A DNA stretch of 37,358 bases, taken from Nocardioides sp. GTDB taxonomy: Bacteria; Actinomycetota; Actinomycetes; Propionibacteriales; Nocardioidaceae. The position numbers and the translations under genes are program-made. Shown piece by piece: positions 1 through 8,353 of this stretch. Positions within the stretch are counted from its first letter, which is position 1; every line of letters begins with the position of its first letter. The stretch is taken from positions 1-37,358 of the forward strand of contig JAICSC010000003.1 of assembly GCA_025937085.1 (NCBI GenBank). Reading direction: 5' to 3'. Below the pieces are notes generated by a model. It was given only the letters and a program-made list of their open reading frames with translations. It had not been told where the DNA came from and did no database searches.

Positions 1-1947
1 GACGTCCTGCTCAATGACCGCCGCCCGCGTGGTGCCGCCACCATGCCCGGAGTCGCGCAGCGGAAGCAACAGGTACGGCCCGCCGCCCGGGGCATCGGCC
101 TGCATCCGCGCGACCATCTTGACCGGGTCGTACGGAGGCGCCAGCTTGTCATTCATCGCCGGCACGAACGCGATCGCCGGATAGCGAACGCCCGGCCGGA
201 TGTTGTGGTACGGCGAGTACGCAGCCAGGTACCCGCCCTCGACCGGATCCTCGGGCGAGCCGAACTCGACGGTCGCGGTCCGGTTGTTGTCGAAACGGGC
301 GAATCGGATCATGTCCAGCGTGGGCGCCCGGCAGAACACGGCGCGGAACGCATCCGGGGCCTGCATGGCTGTGACAGCTACGAGGATTCCCCCGTTGCTG
401 TTCCCGCGTGAGACCAGCTGGTCGGTGGTCGTGTAGCCGTTGTCGACGAGCCAGCGGGCGGCCGCGATGTAGTCGTCGAAGGCGTTCTGTCGCTTGGTCC
501 CGATCGCCGCCTCGTGCCACTCGCGTCCGTACTCACCACCGCCGCGAATGTTGGCGTAGGCAAGGGTCCTGCCGGTGCTTAGCCAGGCCGCGTGGACAGG
601 TGAGTACCACGGCGACACGTCGATGTTGAACCCGCCGTACCCGCTGAGTCTGGTCGGCAGGGGTCCGTTGGCGCCCTTGGGCCGAACCACGAACATCGAC
701 ACCTGCGTGCCGTCCATCGACTCGTACCAGACCTGCTCGGTCACAGCGTCTATCGCCACCTCGGGAACGTGGTAGGCCGTGAGCTCGTCCTCGTCGAAGT
801 CGTAGCGGTAGATCGACAAGGGTTGGACGAACGACTGGAACTCGACCCACACCTCGTCGCCGTGCCAGCTCCCGGTGACACCGCTGATGACCCCGCCCCC
901 CTCGTTCCCGCTGACCGACCCGAGCGCCGGAAGCTCCACGTCGCGGATCTTGGCGCCATCGGCGGCGTGCACGGCGATCCGGTGTGACGCCGCGTGGGAG
1001 TAGACCGCGTACAACCGGCCACCGATCCCACTGACGGTCTGCAGAGTGTCGTTGCTCTCGGCAATGACGGTGTGCCACTCGGTCGGACTACGCACCGACG
1101 ACTTGCAGAGCCGGCCGCGCGGTGCGTCGAGATCGGTGACGATGAGGAGCTCGTCGTCGACCACCTGCACCTGATTCACCGCCCGCATAGTCGTTGCAAC
1201 CGGCACCAGCTCGTCATCGGCAAGTCTCAGAAGGAACACGATGTTGGCGTGGACGAAGTCCCACTGGTACAGGACGGCGTACCGGCCGCACTCGCTGACG
1301 GTCACCGAGCACCAGTAGTCCTCATGGCCACCGAAGACCTGCTGGGCAGGTGCATCCGATCCGATCCGGTGCTCGAGGATCGACTCCTTGCCGTCATCGA
1401 TCGCGGCGTAGAACAGGGCGGACGAGTCGGGCCGCCATGCGGCGTCCATATGGTTCGTGCCTCGTAGCCGATCAGGCCGGACCAGCCCGGTGTCGACCTC
1501 CATGATCTCGATCCGCGCGTCATGGGTGCTGCCGACCGCCTTGCCGAAGGCAACGAGCCTGCCGTCGGGTGACGGTACGGCGTAGACAAGCGCCTCAGTG
1601 CTAGGCCAGGTGTTCGGGTCGATGACCGTCTCCAGCTGTCCGTCGGGCTCTCGGCGCATCTTCAGCATGAGCTTCTCGTCGCCGGGACCGGCCTGCCAGA
1701 CGAACTCAGTTCCACCGGCGCGGACCGGCCGCGACAGCCGCTCATACCGCGATGCCCTGGTCACCTCGGCGCGCAGCCGCTCCCGGCTGGGCGCGGCGTC
1801 GAGAATGCGGTGCGTCGCCGCCTCCTGCTCCTCGATCCAGGATCGCGCCTCAGGGTCGTCGAGATTCTCCAGCCACTCGTATGGGTCGGGGATCCACTCC
1901 CCGTGGAACCAGAACCCGCTGTCCGGATCGCGCCGCGCCGGCCTCAC
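1..1947 (-). CDS. Prolyl oligopeptidase (S9A), C-terminus cut by window edge
   Basis: Serine peptidase that cleaves short peptides after proline. The frame stays open to base 1 with no stop, which explains its absence from the ORF track; I translated it from the minus strand. The N-terminus 'DPYEWLENLDDPEARSW' is typical of the family. A beta-propeller region follows, then an alpha/beta-hydrolase domain with 'GNSNGG' (nucleophile about Ser517), 'NDKLAPP' (Asp about 600) and 'DSGHGGG' (His about 635). The Ser-Asp-His spacing agrees with known prolyl oligopeptidases. 649 codons are visible, so only a short tail should be missing. The start is taken as the GTG preceded by AAGG; an in-frame GTG about 60 bases further upstream is possible. 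No signal peptide is seen, so it is probably cytoplasmic. Confidence 0.9.
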   Translation of the reverse strand, partial: MRPARRDPDSGFWFHGEWIPDPYEWLENLDDPEARSWIEEQEAATHRILDAAPSRERLRAEVTRASRYERLSRPVRAGGTEFVWQAGPGDEKLMLKMRREPDGQLETVIDPNTWPSTEALVYAVPSPDGRLVAFGKAVGSTHDARIEIMEVDTGLVRPDRLRGTNHMDAAWRPDSSALFYAAIDDGKESILEHRIGSDAPAQQVFGGHEDYWCSVTVSECGRYAVLYQWDFVHANIVFLLRLADDELVPVATTMRAVNQVQVVDDELLIVTDLDAPRGRLCKSSVRSPTEWHTVIAESNDTLQTVSGIGGRLYAVYSHAASHRIAVHAADGAKIRDVELPALGSVSGNEGGGVISGVTGSWHGDEVWVEFQSFVQPLSIYRYDFDEDELTAYHVPEVAIDAVTEQVWYESMDGTQVSMFVVRPKGANGPLPTRLSGYGGFNIDVSPWYSPVHAAWLSTGRTLAYANIRGGGEYGREWHEAAIGTKRQNAFDDYIAAARWLVDNGYTTTDQLVSRGNSNGGILVAVTAMQAPDAFRAVFCRAPTLDMIRFARFDNNRTATVEFGSPEDPVEGGYLAAYSPYHNIRPGVRYPAIAFVPAMNDKLAPPYDPVKMVARMQADAPGGGPYLLLPLRDSGHGGGTTRAAVIEQDV

Positions 1948-2118
1948 GTGGCCGCCTTGCGGGCGCGGTGAGCGGCGTCCGCGGACGAGAGCCGCGCCCG
2001 TCCCAATGCCCACTCATCCACAGGGCGAAGTCTGACACGTCGAAGCGACCGCTCATGGCGCGCTTTATGCCCATCCGGCCGACGAGTAGCCGGGCGCCGC
2101 AGCCGTACAGTTGAGACC

Positions 2119-2393
2119 ATGTCGCACGATGTTCGTGCCTCCCGATTGGGCCGCCTCGACCTTGTGGTCATCTCGCGGGCACGTCCGCGATCGTTGCCTT
2201 GCAGGTCGGCTTCCTCGCGGTGTCAGCGGGCTCTGCCCTGATCCAGTCGCTGCCCGCGCTGATGGGGCATCAGGGTGCCTGCGCGAGCGACGCGACGGTC
2301 GTCCTCGACAGCCAGCACCATCTGGTCTGCATCCCTGGGAGCACGAAAGTTCCGCCCGGATGGACGGTGGTTAGGCTGCCGATTGCCGGCTAG
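2119..2393 (+). pseudogene. Possible small single-TM protein interrupted by a frameshift
   Basis: An ATG at 2119 opens 'MSHDVRASRLGRLDLVVIS' and then enters a frame without hydrophobic character. A different frame (2199-2393 in the ORF track) carries a membrane-like segment 'VALQVGFLAVSAGSALIQ' followed by a short Cys-containing tail ending at TAG 2391. Joining the two frames near base 2175 gives one plausible small membrane or secreted protein. I do not recognise a family. It could be a decayed gene, a sequencing error, or two unrelated chance ORFs. A dispersed repeat begins five bases after the stop. Confidence 0.3.
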
Positions 2394-2397
2394 TCCC

Positions 2398-2442
2398 GAC
2401 CGCTCATCCGCGACGAGGTGCGTCAAACCGCCGGCTGTTGGC
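2398..2442 (+). repeat. 45-bp dispersed repeat, copy 1
   Basis: The sequence GACCGCTCATCCGCGACGAG and the following 25 bases recur in inverted orientation at 34629-34673, with about 38 of 45 positions identical by eye. It lies directly after a short ORF and before the MFS terminator region. Function is unknown. Confidence 0.6.
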
Positions 2443-2570
2443 CGGCCCAGGGACCGGCCAATGGCGACAGCAGCGCCTGGTAAAGGGCTCCAGCCTGGGG
2501 GGTGTGGCTACCGGGTGCCGCCGGTGAAATGGCCAGGTTGACTCGGCGTGAACTCTGAGGTGGTGCCGCA

Positions 2571-2604
2571 CCCCGGCGAGCGCTTGGGGGTCTGCTCGCC
2601 GGGG
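2571..2604 (-). terminator. Strong hairpin downstream of the MFS gene
   Basis: CCCCGGCGAGC (2571-2581) and GCTCGCCGGGG (2594-2604) form a perfect 11-bp GC-rich stem with a 12-nt loop, 82 bases past the MFS stop codon. There is no clear U-tract, as is common for actinobacterial terminators. The rest of 2443-2686 shows no convincing gene. Confidence 0.6.
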
Positions 2605-2686
2605 CGCGGGATTGTGTGGAGCGGCAGGTGTCGGGCCAGCTGGTGACCGCCTACCCGGTGGTACGCACGAGCTCCGGGGTGGTGGC

Positions 2687-4135
2687 TCAAGCGGGTACTT
2701 GTTCGTCCGCGACCGCCTCGGTTGGGGACTGCGTAGGCGCACGACGCAGCCAGGCGGCGGCGACCCCGGCGCCGGCCGCCGCGATGACCGCGGCACCGAT
2801 GAGGGCCGCCGAGTACCCATCGGTCAGGCCGCCCAAGTCCACGGCGGGGCCGTGGGTGCCGAACGCCGCCGCGACCGCCGTCATCGCTGCCAGCCCGAGG
2901 GCGGACCCGATCTGGTAGTTGGTGTTCACGATTCCGGCGGCCAACCCCGCCTCCTCGGGGGCAGCGGACGACACGGCCAGGCCGAGCGAAGGAATGAACG
3001 CCATCGCCATGCCTGCGGCGGTGACCAGGCTGGCTGGCAGTACGTCGAACCAGAAGCTGCCGTCAGCTCGGATGAAGGACAGCCAGGTCAGACCCGCGGC
3101 AAGGGTGGCCAGGCCCGCAACCGTCGGGGTCTTGGGGCCGAACCGGGCGATGAACCGTGGTGCGACCGTGATCATGCCCACCATGATGGTGACCGTCAGC
3201 GGGAGCAGCGCCGCGCCGCTGGCAAAGGCGCCGAGCCCCAGCACCTGCTGCAGGTAGAGGTTGACGAAGAAGAACATCGGAATCCAGGCCGCTCCCAAGA
3301 GGAATTGAGCGGCGTTGGCAGCGGTCAGGTTCGGCGCCTTGAAGATGCCCAACCGCACCAGCGGCTCCTCGGTCTTGGCCTGGACCGCGACGAACACCCC
3401 GACCAGGACCAGTCCGACGAGTCCCGCCGCCAGAGTGGAGGGCGAGGTCCACCCGGCCTGCGGGGCGCGGACGACCGCGAAGACGATGGAGGCCAGACCG
3501 AGGGTCACGGTGGTGGCCCCGGCGACGTCGACCGAGCCGCGGCGCGCGACGCTGGTCGGCATCACCGACCGAGCCAGCGCCACGACTGCCGCCGCCAGCG
3601 GCACGTTGATGAAGAAGACCCATGGCCAGGACGCGAACTGGGTGAGGATCCCGCCGAGGAACACCCCGGCGGTGCCGCCGGCGGGAGCCGCGGCGCCGTA
3701 GACAGCGAGCGCCTTGGTCAGCTCGTTCGGCGTGGAACCGAAGACGGTGAACAGCAGGGTCAGGGCAGCGGGGGCGATCAGCGCCGACCCTGCGCCCTGG
3801 GCTGCCCGGCCGATCAGCTCGGCTGTCGGGCCACCTGCGAACCCGGCCACCAGCGACCCAGTCGCGAGCACCACCCAGCCGGTTGAGAAGATGCGGCGGG
3901 CTCCGAGCAGGTCTGAGAGCCGGCCGCCGAGGAGCAGCAGTCCGCCGAACGCGACCACGTAGGCGTTGAAGACCCAGCTGAGGCCTTCTGGCGTGAAGCC
4001 GAGGTCCTGCTGGATCTCAGGCAATGCGACTCCGATGATGGAGGTGTCCATGATGACCATGAACTGAGCCGCGGCGATGAGCCCCAGCGCGAGCCAGCGC
4101 CTGCTGCTCGTCGCGGACGGTGAGGTGGACGACAT
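2687..4135 (-). CDS. MFS drug/H+ antiporter, DHA2 (EmrB/QacA) family, 14 TM
   Basis: Predicted proton-driven exporter of drugs or other small toxic compounds in the cytoplasmic membrane. The 482-residue protein begins 'MSSTSPSATSSRRWLALGLIAAAQFMVIMDTSIIGVALP', where the 'MDTSIIGVALP' motif in TM1 is characteristic of 14-TM DHA2 transporters. 'GGRLSDLLGARR' is the conserved loop 2-3 motif. The hydrophobic pattern fits about 14 helices. I chose the ATG at 4135 rather than the upstream start in the track (4213) because AAAGG lies six bases before it and homologous N-termini begin here. It is the last gene of a leftward group with the HMA-domain protein 112 bp upstream. Substrate cannot be deduced. 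Confidence 0.9.
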   Translation of the reverse strand: MSSTSPSATSSRRWLALGLIAAAQFMVIMDTSIIGVALPEIQQDLGFTPEGLSWVFNAYVVAFGGLLLLGGRLSDLLGARRIFSTGWVVLATGSLVAGFAGGPTAELIGRAAQGAGSALIAPAALTLLFTVFGSTPNELTKALAVYGAAAPAGGTAGVFLGGILTQFASWPWVFFINVPLAAAVVALARSVMPTSVARRGSVDVAGATTVTLGLASIVFAVVRAPQAGWTSPSTLAAGLVGLVLVGVFVAVQAKTEEPLVRLGIFKAPNLTAANAAQFLLGAAWIPMFFFVNLYLQQVLGLGAFASGAALLPLTVTIMVGMITVAPRFIARFGPKTPTVAGLATLAAGLTWLSFIRADGSFWFDVLPASLVTAAGMAMAFIPSLGLAVSSAAPEEAGLAAGIVNTNYQIGSALGLAAMTAVAAAFGTHGPAVDLGGLTDGYSAALIGAAVIAAAGAGVAAAWLRRAPTQSPTEAVADEQVPA

Positions 4136-4247
4136 GGTGAGCCTTTCTGAATGGCGAAGGAAGCGATCTCGCGTGCGTTCGGCAGTGGGTTCGGCTGCGT
4201 TCCGAAGCGTCACTGCGGCCTCTGTCCGACCGCTGTCGTGGCGCTGT

Positions 4248-4451
4248 TCAGACCAAATCGGGGCGGAAGGTCGTGCCGTCGAAGGCCCCGAGCACGTCCT
4301 CGACTGTCATCGACCCGCTGAGACGGACAGTCGACGAAGCGGAATCGGCGACGACGGTCTGCACGCCGGGCACGTCGCGCAATCTCCCGGTGACCTCCCG
4401 GACGCAGCGTCGGCAGCCCATGCCGCCGACGTACAAGGTCATCTCTCTCAT
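4248..4451 (-). CDS. Heavy-metal-associated (HMA) domain protein
   Basis: A stand-alone 67-residue ferredoxin-like metal-binding domain of the CopZ/Atx1 type. The motif 'GMGCRRC' (GMxCxxC) supplies the two cysteines that usually bind Cu(I) or another soft metal ion. The remainder ('VREVTGRLRDVPGVQTVVADSASSTVRL') follows the beta-alpha-beta pattern of the fold. The start used is the ATG of 'MREMTLYV'; a GTG at 4502 would add 17 charged residues not expected in this family. It is usually found beside a P-type ATPase or CsoR repressor, but here the next gene in the same direction is an MFS exporter, so its partner is not obvious. Confidence 0.85.
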   Translation of the reverse strand: MREMTLYVGGMGCRRCVREVTGRLRDVPGVQTVVADSASSTVRLSGSMTVEDVLGAFDGTTFRPDLV

Positions 4452-4488
4452 CGGTGCTCGCTCTCTTGGGTCGGACCGCCTTGTGAAT

Positions 4489-4725
4489 TCACCGTCGTGC
4501 ACCGGGCTGTCCGGCCGCTGTCCGTGTGGGAGCCACGGGCGGCTGCGGCAGGTGACGGCGGGTCAGGCAGGTGTGGGCCCTGATGGCGTCGCGACCCGAG
4601 GCACCCCGGGTGGGGTGCGTCTCCCAGGCCCCTGTTCGCGCCATTGCTTGCGGGATGGGCTGAACCCGGAGCTGTACCGCTGTGCCGGTGCCGGGCTCCT
4701 CGTAGCTGATGATGGCTCCGGACAT
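4489..4725 (-). CDS. Possible small protein of unknown function
   Basis: A 78-residue ORF beginning 'MSGAIISYEEPGTG' with AGGGAAG about nine bases before its ATG and high G/C in third codon positions. It runs into the HMA gene in the same direction, so a small-ORF, HMA, MFS operon is possible. I recognise no domain, and the Arg/Pro/Thr-rich C-terminal half looks like non-coding translation. The remaining stretch up to the SARP start (4726-4969) holds the tandem GGGCCCAC (4749-4756, 4758-4765) and an AGCAACG/CGTTGCT inverted repeat (4845-4863), possibly operators. Confidence 0.3.
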   Translation of the reverse strand: MSGAIISYEEPGTGTAVQLRVQPIPQAMARTGAWETHPTRGASGRDAIRAHTCLTRRHLPQPPVAPTRTAAGQPGARR

Positions 4726-4969
4726 GGGTGTCCACTTCCCTCACTGACGGGCCCACTGGGCCCACGATTCAATGGGTGCGCTCTCATCCGGGACGCTTGC
4801 GCTGTTCTGTCCATGTCCTGTCGCGCCGGCGGCTCAGCCGACGGAGCAACGAGCCCCGTTGCTGGGGCGGCCTGCCTCGGAATGGCGAAGACTGCCTTTG
4901 GTGGTTGCCTGGCGATTGAAGGGGCGGCCCCACTCGGGAGACGATGGCCGCGGTACTGAGGGGGCGGCC

Positions 4970-7900
4970 ATGGACCACATCCGATTCCAACTGCTCGGTC
5001 CGATGGAGATCCACGTAGAGGGAGGGCCGGCCAAGCTGCCGGGCGTGGCCGAGCGCGCCCTGCTGGTCCAACTGCTCCTCGCGCCCGGCCGGACCATCCC
5101 CGCCACCCTGCTGGTGGACCGGCTCTGGTCCGAGGCGACGCTGCCGGTGGATCCGATGAACGCGCTCCAGATCCGAGTCTCGAAGCTGCGCCGGGCGCTG
5201 AGGGCGTTGGGGGTCGACGAACTGGTTGCACGTGACGGCGTGGGGTACCGAGCGAGCGTCGACTCCTCCCATGTCGACGCCCTGGACTTTGCCCAACGGA
5301 TCCGGTCGGCGCGGGCGGCCACGACGCAGGCAGCTGCCGGTGGCGGGTACGAGCACCGCCATCTGCAGGCCTACGACGAGGCTTTGGGCCTGTGGCAGGG
5401 CGAGCCGCTGAGCGACTTTGTGACCGAGCAGTGGGCGATCGCGGAGGCCGCCAGGCTGGTGGAGCTGCGCCGTACCGCACTCATCGAGCGTGCCCACGTG
5501 GCCCTGGCGCTCGGCCTGCACCTGGAGGTCGTCGGCGACCTGGAGCCGCTGGTGTCCGCGGACCCGACTCTTGAGTCGCTGGCGGGCCTCCTCATGCTGG
5601 CCCTGTATCGAAGTGGACGCCAGGCCGATGCGCTGGAGGTCTACACCCGCACGCGCACCATCCTCGACGAGAACCTGGGGCTAGAACCCTCGGTGTCGCT
5701 GCGCTCGTTGCACGAGCGGGTGCTTCGCCAGGACCAGTCGCTGGGTGGCGGCTCGGATCTGGCGGTGGCGAGCCCTGTCGCTTCGGTTCGGAGCAGAGCG
5801 GTCGAGGGTGGTGCGGCCTCCACGAACCTCCCGACGGTCGTCCGTCCGCTCATCGGCCGCGACGAGCAGCTGGACTCCTTGGCTTCGATGCTGGGCGACG
5901 TGAGGCTCCTGTCGCTGATCGGTCCCGGTGGCGCCGGAAAGACCTCGCTGGCACTGGCAGCCGTGGTTCGGAACTCCCACGCCTACCAAGACGGTGCGTT
6001 CGGCGTGCGACTGGCATCGGTCGAGACCGGGGAGCAGGTGCCGCTTGCGGTAGCCGACGCGTTAGGCGTCCCTTTGGACGGAAGCGGCGCAGAGCGGGAT
6101 GTGCGCGAGCGCCTGACGGCCTTTCTGGCCAGACGCCAGATGCTGTTGCTGGTCGACAACTGTGAGCACGTCGTGGACGCGGCCGCGAGCCTGATCGATA
6201 ACATTCTGGCCCGGTGTCCCGACGTCACGGTCCTCGCCACGAGTCGGGAGGCTCTCGCGGTACCTGACGAGGTGCAGGTGACGGTGGCTCCGCTTGCGAC
6301 TCCGCCGGAGGACACGCCGATTGACCGCGTTCTGGAGTACCCGTCCGCACAGCTGTTCGTCGAGCGTGCCCGCGCCGTGAGTCCCGACATGGTCTTCGAC
6401 AGTGACGACCTCTCCGCGGTCGCCCAGATCAGCCGAGCGCTCGACGGCATACCGCTGGCACTCGAGCTCGCGGCCGCCCGGGTGGCCTCGATGTCACCCG
6501 GCGAGATCACGGACCGGCTCGCCCAGCGATTCTCGTTCCTCACCTCGGGTGCCCGGACGGCCGAAGCCCGGCAGCAGACCTTGCGGGCGACCGTGGAATG
6601 GAGCTATGCGCTCCTGAGCGACGTCGAGCGAAGGGTGTTCAACCGGCTTTCTGTCTTCCGCGGCGGCTGGTCGTTGACGGCCGCTGAGGCCGTGGTGAGT
6701 GATGACGGACTGACCTCTGGCGGGGTGCTCGACACCGTCGGCCGGCTCGTCGAGCGGTCGATGGTCTGGGTGGAGCGGGGCCGGACGACTCGCTACCGCA
6801 TGCTGGAGACCTTGCGGGAGTACGCCGCGGAGCAGCTGGTCAGTTCAGGGGAGGCCGAGGCCTGGGCGGGTCGCCACGCGAGCTACTTCAGGGCGGTCGC
6901 CGAGCGGGCCGAGATCGACCTGCGCGGCCACGGGCAACGTGAGACCCTTCGGATTCTGCGGGAGGAACAGCCGAACATCCGGGCGGCCATCACCTGGCTG
7001 TCCCGGCCCGGTGGCGACATCGACTCTGCGCTGGTGACGGCCGGGTCGTTGGGCATGTTCTGGCATCTGGGCCGCCATCTCGAGGGACGAGAGGTGCTGA
7101 GCCGGCTAGTGGAGAGCGGGGAGGGGTCGACGCCGGCACGGGCCAGGGCTCTGCAGGCGGTGTCCATCGTCGAGCGGCCACGCGGATGCCTGGTACATCC
7201 CCACCCCCGCTGTGCGGAGACCGCGGAGGAGAGCCTGTCGATCTTCACCGGACTCGGTGATCCCTGGCACGCCGCCCTTTCGAAAGTCCTGGTGTCGGTG
7301 GAGGGTGTGACCGGCGCGTTCCGCGAGCGCTCCGACACGTTCCTGCGCCAGGCCGAGGAGGAGTTCTCCCGCGAGGGCGATGCCTGGGGACTGGGCGTCA
7401 TCGGCTTCGTGCGCCTCGAGACCGCGATGAAGGCCGGCGACGTGACCGCGGCCCTCGCGCTCGGGCCGGCCACGGCGACCGCCTTCCGACAGCTCGAGGA
7501 CCCCTGGGGTCTGTCGGCGACCCTGTACCACTTCGGCTGGGGGCTCCGGCAGTTCGGCAGGCTCGAGGAAGGGGCGCGCGTCCTCGAGGAGGCCATCGAC
7601 GTAGCCGCGTCCGCTGGGCTATGGAACACGGTGCAGTGGGCCTACGCAGACCTGGCCATCGAGAAGGTTCACGTAGGCGACCTGACGACCGCCCGCGAGC
7701 TCTTCGAGCGCGCCGCGGGAGCTTCGCGGGAGGTCGGCGACGGCGCTGGTGAGGTGCTGGCCACCTATGGCCACGGGCTGCTCGCTGAGGTGGACGGGGA
7801 CTGGTCGACCGCCGAACGGCTCTACGCGGAGGCGGTCGCCGGTTTCGAGCGGCTCGGGACCCCGGTCTGGGTCGGCGGCTCGCTGGCCGGGCAGGGGCGC

Positions 7901-8173
7901 TGCGCTGAGGCACTCGGACAGCTCGCGGTCGCCGGTGGCCACTTCGAGAGTGCCCTGACGGTCGGGCGAAACCTCGGCGAGCCGAGCGTGACAGCGTCCT
8001 CGCTCGAGGGCCTGGGAAGGCTGGCCCGGGCCCGGGGTCAGGACGAGGACGCCGATCGCATGGCAGGTGAGGCAGCCGATATCCGAGAGCGGTTCGCGCG
8101 GCCGGCCCCACCGCACGAACGCTATGGGTCTGCCGTGCTCGGATCCGTGGACCCCGAAGCCACCTCGACCTGA
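4970..8173 (+). CDS. AfsR/SARP-like transcriptional activator (Trans_reg_C, BTAD, NB-ARC, TPR)
   Basis: Large regulator of 1067 residues. Residues 1-95 form an OmpR-like winged helix ('FQLLGPMEIHVEGGPAKLPG'). About 100-245 is the bacterial transcriptional activation domain ('LWQGEPLSDF', 'LALYRSGRQADALEVYTRTR'). An AAA/NB-ARC ATPase follows with Walker A 'GPGGAGKTS' near residue 320 and Walker B 'LLLVDNCEHV' near 393. The last 400 residues are TPR-like helical repeats. No C-terminal LuxR helix-turn-helix is present. The start is the ATG at 4970, where the winged helix begins, rather than the track start at 4772. Relatives (AfsR and pathway SARPs) activate secondary metabolism or stress genes in Streptomyces. 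No biosynthetic cluster is visible here, so targets are unknown. Confidence 0.9.
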   Translation: MDHIRFQLLGPMEIHVEGGPAKLPGVAERALLVQLLLAPGRTIPATLLVDRLWSEATLPVDPMNALQIRVSKLRRALRALGVDELVARDGVGYRASVDSSHVDALDFAQRIRSARAATTQAAAGGGYEHRHLQAYDEALGLWQGEPLSDFVTEQWAIAEAARLVELRRTALIERAHVALALGLHLEVVGDLEPLVSADPTLESLAGLLMLALYRSGRQADALEVYTRTRTILDENLGLEPSVSLRSLHERVLRQDQSLGGGSDLAVASPVASVRSRAVEGGAASTNLPTVVRPLIGRDEQLDSLASMLGDVRLLSLIGPGGAGKTSLALAAVVRNSHAYQDGAFGVRLASVETGEQVPLAVADALGVPLDGSGAERDVRERLTAFLARRQMLLLVDNCEHVVDAAASLIDNILARCPDVTVLATSREALAVPDEVQVTVAPLATPPEDTPIDRVLEYPSAQLFVERARAVSPDMVFDSDDLSAVAQISRALDGIPLALELAAARVASMSPGEITDRLAQRFSFLTSGARTAEARQQTLRATVEWSYALLSDVERRVFNRLSVFRGGWSLTAAEAVVSDDGLTSGGVLDTVGRLVERSMVWVERGRTTRYRMLETLREYAAEQLVSSGEAEAWAGRHASYFRAVAERAEIDLRGHGQRETLRILREEQPNIRAAITWLSRPGGDIDSALVTAGSLGMFWHLGRHLEGREVLSRLVESGEGSTPARARALQAVSIVERPRGCLVHPHPRCAETAEESLSIFTGLGDPWHAALSKVLVSVEGVTGAFRERSDTFLRQAEEEFSREGDAWGLGVIGFVRLETAMKAGDVTAALALGPATATAFRQLEDPWGLSATLYHFGWGLRQFGRLEEGARVLEEAIDVAASAGLWNTVQWAYADLAIEKVHVGDLTTARELFERAAGASREVGDGAGEVLATYGHGLLAEVDGDWSTAERLYAEAVAGFERLGTPVWVGGSLAGQGRCAEALGQLAVAGGHFESALTVGRNLGEPSVTASSLEGLGRLARARGQDEDADRMAGEAADIRERFARPAPPHERYGSAVLGSVDPEATST

Positions 8174-8208
8174 CGAACGCTGGGCATCAGACGGCCTCGA
8201 GTGCGAGC

Positions 8209-8235
8209 CGATCCGGCGCACCTGAAGCCGGATCG
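8209..8235. terminator. Inverted repeat between convergent genes
   Basis: CGATCCGGC (8209-8217) and GCCGGATCG (8227-8235) form a perfect 9-bp stem with a 9-nt loop, 35 bases after the SARP stop and before the end of the convergent serine-hydrolase gene. Likely a terminator acting on the SARP transcript; no U-tract. Confidence 0.5.
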
Positions 8236-8353
8236 CTACGCCGCGACGTTGCTCCAACAGTCTGCGCCGTCGGCGACCACCGTGCATGTCACTTCGCAGG
8301 TTGCAGAGTGAGCCAGGGTCGCAGGGACCGACGGTGCCTTGCCGATGTGCCGG

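Noticed and set aside
2508-2690. Possible transposase tail in the MFS downstream region
   Set aside because: The short translation did not match any transposase motif I recognise; the 11-bp hairpin here explains the symmetry as a terminator.
2612-3886. 424-residue plus-strand ORF
   Set aside because: Antisense to the MFS transporter; Gly/Arg/Asp-rich with no recognisable fold.
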